Positions 42,881-46,659 of a DNA stretch of 46,659 nt are shown here, one piece after another. Position numbers and translations under genes: made by a program. Source of the stretch: an uncultured Myxococcales bacterium (lineage in GTDB: Bacteria; Myxococcota_A; UBA9042); assembly GCA_903924465.1 (NCBI GenBank), contig CAIYBN010000124.1:1-46659 (forward strand). The letters run 5' to 3'. Position 1 is the stretch's first letter. Every line of letters begins with the position of its first letter. The notes under the pieces are model-generated. The model saw nothing but the letters and a program-made list of their open reading frames with translations. It was not told where the DNA came from and made no database searches.

Positions 42881-44497
42881 TCACTTCGCCATGAACGCGG
42901 AACTGACGGCGCCGCAGCAGAACTGCGTCGGCTGGCCATCCTCAAACCAGGTCGACATCAGCCGCACGACCGGATCCGGAATATAGTACGTCGTCCACGT
43001 CAATTTGTCCGCCGGCATGCAGTCGCCTTGCCACGGATCCCACGTCTTTGGGTCGCACGACGAAGCGTCGGTGATGTTGGCATCGGGACCGACAAGCGCG
43101 GCAAAGACCTGAACCATGCCGCCCAGGTCTTTGCCGGTGGGCAACTTGCTCAGGATCGCCACGACGGCCGCGGCCGTCTCCGGCAAAGGCTTGACAATCA
43201 GCGGCTCCAGGACCACCGCGTGCAGCCACGCGCCACCCGCTGGGACCTGCCACTGCCACGTGCCGGTGACGCGCGCGTTCTCGATGCGCGCCTCATACAC
43301 AACCTTGGCGTCCGGCCATTTGCCATCGGCGGCCTTGCCCAACGGCGCGCTGTAAAGCCGCAAACGTCCGCCCGCCGCTCGGCTGACGCTGATGTGAATC
43401 GTGTAGGTCTGGCCCGCCACCAGATCCGCACCCATCGGCCGCAACACGCCGTCCGTGCCCTCCGCCGCGAGTTCAACCTGCGCACCGAACGGCGAACGCG
43501 ACACAAACGTTTCCCTTGCCGCGATGCCGCCGAGCACGCCCGCCGGGCCAATGGCCTGACCAGTCTTGCCGTCAAACTCCGGCTTGCGCGACTGGTGCAC
43601 GTACGTCGTCGGCAGACCTGCGGGCAGCAGCATGTGACGATCGCCGCCGCCCACGGGCGCCAGGTGCCGACCGTCGGACAGGTGGTATTGCCACAAGGTC
43701 GTCGCCTGCGCGTTGGATCCGCCACCGCCGCCGCGCACCGCAGCCTGGCGGATGAACGGTCCTTCCGCGCCGATGCTCTTGGCGCGGCTGTCGATGTCCG
43801 CTTCCACGACGGGGCCGTAAAACGCCGACCACGGACCATTCCACACCTCCATGCCGTCGTAGCCCGTGACGTCCCAAACCCAGGAATTGTCCTGCGTCGG
43901 ATGGTTCGGCGAGAACAGCGCGCCTTGGCCATGCGCTTCGTTGATCGCGTTCTGGATTCGCGTGTTGGGACTTTCCGAGCCCAGCGGATCCGCCGGAATG
44001 TGCTGCTTCAAGCCCCAAATCCCCGCGTGACCCGTGGAGCCGAATTCCTCGCCGGGAATCACAATCAGGTGGTCGTGCTTGAAATCCGGATCGTGCAGCG
44101 CGGCGTCGGTGCGGTGATCCGTGACCGCGACGTAATCCAAGCCGTTGCCGGCATCCTCGGGATGCGCGGCCAGGTAGATGGGATCGCGCCAGGCGTCGGC
44201 GATGACCAGCGCGGCGCCCAGATCGTCGCCGCCCTGCTGCTTGGCATCGCCGCTGTAGTTGGTGTGAAAGTGCAAATCGCCGCGGACCCAGCCGTTGGCG
44301 GCGATGGCGAAGTTGGCGTCGCCCGTGGCGGTGGCGAGGACCGGCAAGCCCGTGGTGTCGGTGCTGCCCGTGTCGGCGGTCGTGTCGACGTTGGCTGTGT
44401 CGTCGCTTTGCGCCGTGTCCGCCGTGGCGGTCGACTTCGCAGAGCAGGCGCCGAGCAGGGCGCACAGGGCAAACGCGTAACGAGCGTTGTGGAACAT
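42881..44497 (-). CDS. PHP-domain metallophosphoesterase lipoprotein
   Basis: ATG 44497 follows AGGAG. The 538-residue protein has lipobox LLGAC (Cys 18), a Thr/Asp linker (about 20-50) and then a PHP-type active site: DLHFHTNYSGD (74-84), AVTDHRTDAALHD, PGEEFGSTGH, NHPTQDN and GGGDRHML, all His/Asp metal ligands. A C-terminal beta-sandwich (about 330-430) and a Cys-rich end (QFCCGAVS) follow. PHP enzymes hydrolyse phosphate esters with three metals; secreted versions may release phosphate from sugars or nucleotides. The natural substrate is unknown. Confidence 0.86.
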   Translation of the reverse strand: MFHNARYAFALCALLGACSAKSTATADTAQSDDTANVDTTADTGSTDTTGLPVLATATGDANFAIAANGWVRGDLHFHTNYSGDAKQQGGDDLGAALVIADAWRDPIYLAAHPEDAGNGLDYVAVTDHRTDAALHDPDFKHDHLIVIPGEEFGSTGHAGIWGLKQHIPADPLGSESPNTRIQNAINEAHGQGALFSPNHPTQDNSWVWDVTGYDGMEVWNGPWSAFYGPVVEADIDSRAKSIGAEGPFIRQAAVRGGGGGSNAQATTLWQYHLSDGRHLAPVGGGDRHMLLPAGLPTTYVHQSRKPEFDGKTGQAIGPAGVLGGIAARETFVSRSPFGAQVELAAEGTDGVLRPMGADLVAGQTYTIHISVSRAAGGRLRLYSAPLGKAADGKWPDAKVVYEARIENARVTGTWQWQVPAGGAWLHAVVLEPLIVKPLPETAAAVVAILSKLPTGKDLGGMVQVFAALVGPDANITDASSCDPKTWDPWQGDCMPADKLTWTTYYIPDPVVRLMSTWFEDGQPTQFCCGAVSSAFMAK

Positions 44498-44785
44498 GAG
44501 AAACTCCTGACGCGGCGATGTCTTGAATGACCGTCACGTGTCGGCAGCATAGCAAACGTTTTCGGGATCAGCGACGGATGTGTTGCGTCGGGCAATTCGG
44601 TGCGCGAACGCTCGCTCAGCACGGATTCACGCCACTGGCGGCGCTTGACGCGGGGATCGGCCGTCGCCACACTCGCAGGACGCCGGGGTTGCTGCCTTCC
44701 TCGGGGCGCGGTCAAGCGTGCATTCACTTGAAATGCGGGTGGAAATGCTGAGATTGACACTCTTTCGCCCTGAAAAGCTCGCGCC
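44498..44785. other. Divergent intergenic region
   Basis: About 290 bases separate the divergent PHP and SGNH genes. The candidate -10 of the PHP gene is listed separately. A TTGACA at 44754-44759 lies only 27 bases before the SGNH start, too close to serve as its -35. I see no other structure. Confidence 0.45.
44546..44554 (-). promoter_or_regulatory. Candidate extended -10 for the PHP lipoprotein gene
   Basis: The minus strand reads TGCTATGCT, an extended -10 pattern, about 50 bases before ATG 44497. No clear -35 hexamer accompanies it. Confidence 0.35.
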
Positions 44786-46438
44786 ATGACCATTCGACTT
44801 TTGGCCTCGGGTCTAGCGGCGCTCTTGCTGAGTCTCCCAGCCTACGCAGCGCGCGTCCTGACGCCGGCAGCCGGTGCGCAGTTGGAAGCAGCGGTTCACC
44901 GTGTCCCAGGTCTGCGTTTGGAGGACGGCAAGATTCAGCCCGATGCGGCGCTGCTGCGCTTGTGCATGGTCCAAACGTGCACCGATCTTCGCCTGACGGA
45001 CGCCACGACTCGCTGTGACGGAGAGAAAAGTGGTTTGTGGTGCGTGAACTGGCCCTCCGAGCCACCGTCATGGGCGCACGCCTTCGCGCTTTCTCTCGCG
45101 GCACCGGCGACAGCGGCGGAGGCCGCGTCAATCGAGGAATTGCCGGTCCGGGTGGACCGCACGCGCCACGACGTCGCGTTGTTCTTTCTCGCCTGGTGGC
45201 TGGTCCCGCTCCTCGCGGGACTCGCGCTTGGGCGTTTGTTCGTGCGCGCACGTGGCGGTCGCCTGCGTGGCTGGCTCGGTGCCATCGCCCTTCTCGCGCT
45301 ACCGACCGCGACTTGCCTTGCCGCCACGGTCTTGTGGCGCCGAATGGGTCTGTGGGATCTCGTCGGCATCGCCACCGTGCTGGCCCTCGGGCTTCTCCTC
45401 GCCGCGCATCGGGCGTGGGTGCCGGACCGGCGGTGGTTGCTCGGCGGGCTGCCGACCGTCTGCGGTCTGCTGCTTCTGGAGGGGCTGTGTCGCACCGTTC
45501 TGCCCATGCCGCCGGCCTTCCCACCGCCAGAGCTCGCTGAGCTGTGGCAGGATCTCAACCCCTTCCCAAAGCCCGGTTCGATCGATCCCAGCACCGTCTG
45601 CCAGGCACTCTATCCGACGACGATTGCTCCGCTTCCAGCGGACGCCGGGCTTGAGATCCTGCACATCGGCGATTCGATGGCCGCATTCGCGGGCACGACG
45701 CCGTCAGAGCGATTTGACCATCATCTCCCTGCCGCGTGGCGCCAACTCAATGCCGCAGTGGGGGGGACTGCGACCGATGCGCAACTTCTCGTCCTGCGTC
45801 AGCAACTGCAACAGCGCAAGCCGAAATTGGTGATTCTGCACGTGTGCTCCAACGATCTGTCGGAATTGGGCCGGCACTACCACTGTTGCGTTGGCCAGCC
45901 GCTGTTGCAGGTCCCGGACCGGGGCCCGCCGATGCCAAATTGCCCGCAGCCGCAGTGGTCGAGCCCGTTGCGCGTGCACTCGGTCTACTTCGCCGAGTCT
46001 CCGCCACCCTATCCGTTGCGGGTCGCGACCGCCGTGTCGTTTCTGGCGCGCTCGACGGACGCAGCGTGGATCCGCGCTATCGAATGGTGCGCCGATATCC
46101 ACCCGCTGACCAAGGCTGAGTCCATTCGGCAATTTCGCCGCCTCATTCGCGCGTTCGCGGCCGAGTCCAAAGCTGCGGGCAGTGATTTCGTCGCCGTGCT
46201 GATGCCGGTTCGCCAGACACGCAACCAGCAGGAAGACTTGCGGCCGCTGTATCTGGACTTGTTCCGGCAGGAGCAGATTGAACTCCTGGACGCGAATCCG
46301 GTGTTTCAGGAGAAGACCGCGTCGGGCGAGCGGCTCTACTCGGACGAGCCTCCTGGCGACATTCACCTGAATGCTGCAGGACACCGTCTGTTCGCGCGGT
46401 GGCTGGAACCCCTGCTCAGGCCGCGGGTGGAGCGGTAA
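44786..46438 (+). CDS. Membrane-anchored SGNH/GDSL hydrolase
   Basis: The 550-residue protein starts with a signal peptide (MTIRLLASGLAALLLSLPAYA), then a Cys-containing domain of about 100 residues and four to five hydrophobic segments (about 130-240). The C-terminal half is an SGNH hydrolase: HIGDSMAAF with catalytic Ser 297, CSNDLSEL (block III, Asn 356) and DIHLNAAGH with the Asp-x-His pair (Asp 525, His 527). Such enzymes often deacetylate or acetylate envelope glycans. The N-terminal domain (LTPAAGAQLEAAV) resembles that of the polytopic protein at 40837. The ribosome site is weak. Confidence 0.84.
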   Translation: MTIRLLASGLAALLLSLPAYAARVLTPAAGAQLEAAVHRVPGLRLEDGKIQPDAALLRLCMVQTCTDLRLTDATTRCDGEKSGLWCVNWPSEPPSWAHAFALSLAAPATAAEAASIEELPVRVDRTRHDVALFFLAWWLVPLLAGLALGRLFVRARGGRLRGWLGAIALLALPTATCLAATVLWRRMGLWDLVGIATVLALGLLLAAHRAWVPDRRWLLGGLPTVCGLLLLEGLCRTVLPMPPAFPPPELAELWQDLNPFPKPGSIDPSTVCQALYPTTIAPLPADAGLEILHIGDSMAAFAGTTPSERFDHHLPAAWRQLNAAVGGTATDAQLLVLRQQLQQRKPKLVILHVCSNDLSELGRHYHCCVGQPLLQVPDRGPPMPNCPQPQWSSPLRVHSVYFAESPPPYPLRVATAVSFLARSTDAAWIRAIEWCADIHPLTKAESIRQFRRLIRAFAAESKAAGSDFVAVLMPVRQTRNQQEDLRPLYLDLFRQEQIELLDANPVFQEKTASGERLYSDEPPGDIHLNAAGHRLFARWLEPLLRPRVER

Positions 46439-46659
46439 CGGGCGGGCGTTACCCAAAGCATCGCTTCGCCTCAGGCGTGTACGCTTTGGAAGTTGCCGAG
46501 AAGCTTGATGTGATGGACCTAAACATCCCTGCATTGACACGTCATCAACGGCCATCCCAGCAGTTATCTGACCGCGGTGACGAATCCGATCCAGTAGTCC
46601 CTGTTTTTGCCTGAACAACCAGATCATCCTTTCGCTGTGGTCAGTTCCGCGGAGGGGAC
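46439..46659. other. Window end without a gene
   Basis: The last 221 bases hold no convincing gene. Their composition is less GC-rich than the rest, with a TTGACA at 46534-46539 that lacks a matching -10. A gene may begin beyond the edge. Confidence 0.35.

Noticed and set aside
44754..44759. TTGACA as -35 of the SGNH gene
   Set aside because: It is only 27 bases from the start codon, leaving no room for a -10 and leader.

Overview
The window is high-GC DNA from a Gram-negative bacterium with a large secretome. Three traits point to Myxococcota or a neighbouring delta-proteobacterial-type lineage (inference, no database search was possible): many lipoproteins whose lipidated Cys is followed by a Thr/Asp/Ala-rich linker, a 1.3-kb-residue lipoprotein built from MopE-type CNG-DDDCNG repeats, and proteins pairing lectin, P-domain or beta-barrel modules with signal peptides. 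About 37 credible protein genes are present, on both strands and in short operons. I saw no rRNA, tRNA, CRISPR array or intact prophage.

Layout. 0.1-0.9 kb: Asp/Thr-linker lipoprotein. 1.1-1.4 kb: first copy of a TIR-bounded repeat. 1.6-6.7 kb: DUF2171 protein, di-heme cytochrome c peroxidase-like protein, FMN reductase, VIT-type metal transporter, DUF1264 protein and a nitroreductase (redox and metal homeostasis). 7-14.9 kb, minus strand: the giant MopE-repeat/SUMF1-fold lipoprotein, then a coupled operon of linker lipoprotein, P-domain/Gly-rich secreted protein and TPR membrane protein. 15-21.5 kb: CAP-domain protein, O-methyltransferase, the second repeat copy (inverted), two degenerate 3' ends of a porin gene, a decayed IS1182-type transposase, and an intact operon of lipoprotein, BBP2-type porin and Cys-rich lipoprotein. 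21.6-30.7 kb: glutathione transferase, DsbA-type oxidoreductase, PECR-like SDR, DUF4139 lipoprotein with an OmpA-like insert, GH-A-like lipoprotein, ricin/MVL lectin and aldehyde dehydrogenase. 31-37.3 kb, minus strand: membrane metallophosphoesterase, lipoprotein, esterase lipoprotein, DUF2270 membrane protein, HAD phosphatase and a Nudix-RsuA fusion. 37.5-46.4 kb: thiC, a tiny Lys-rich protein, a second esterase lipoprotein, a polytopic GT-C-like protein, a PHP-domain lipoprotein and a membrane SGNH hydrolase.

How the genes fit together. Much of the window encodes envelope and surface proteins: lipoproteins displayed on Asp/Thr linkers, esterases, lectins, porins and a glycosidase-like protein. 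They are interspersed with housekeeping or stress functions (thiC, Nudix/RsuA, gph, GST, nitroreductase). The most unusual items are the 243-bp TIR-bounded repeat present twice in opposite orientation, with paired hairpins whose tetraloops are complementary; the single-polypeptide Nudix-pseudouridine synthase fusion; the metallophosphoesterase split by membrane helices; and the porin family with two decayed 3' ends and an IS1182 remnant beside an intact copy.
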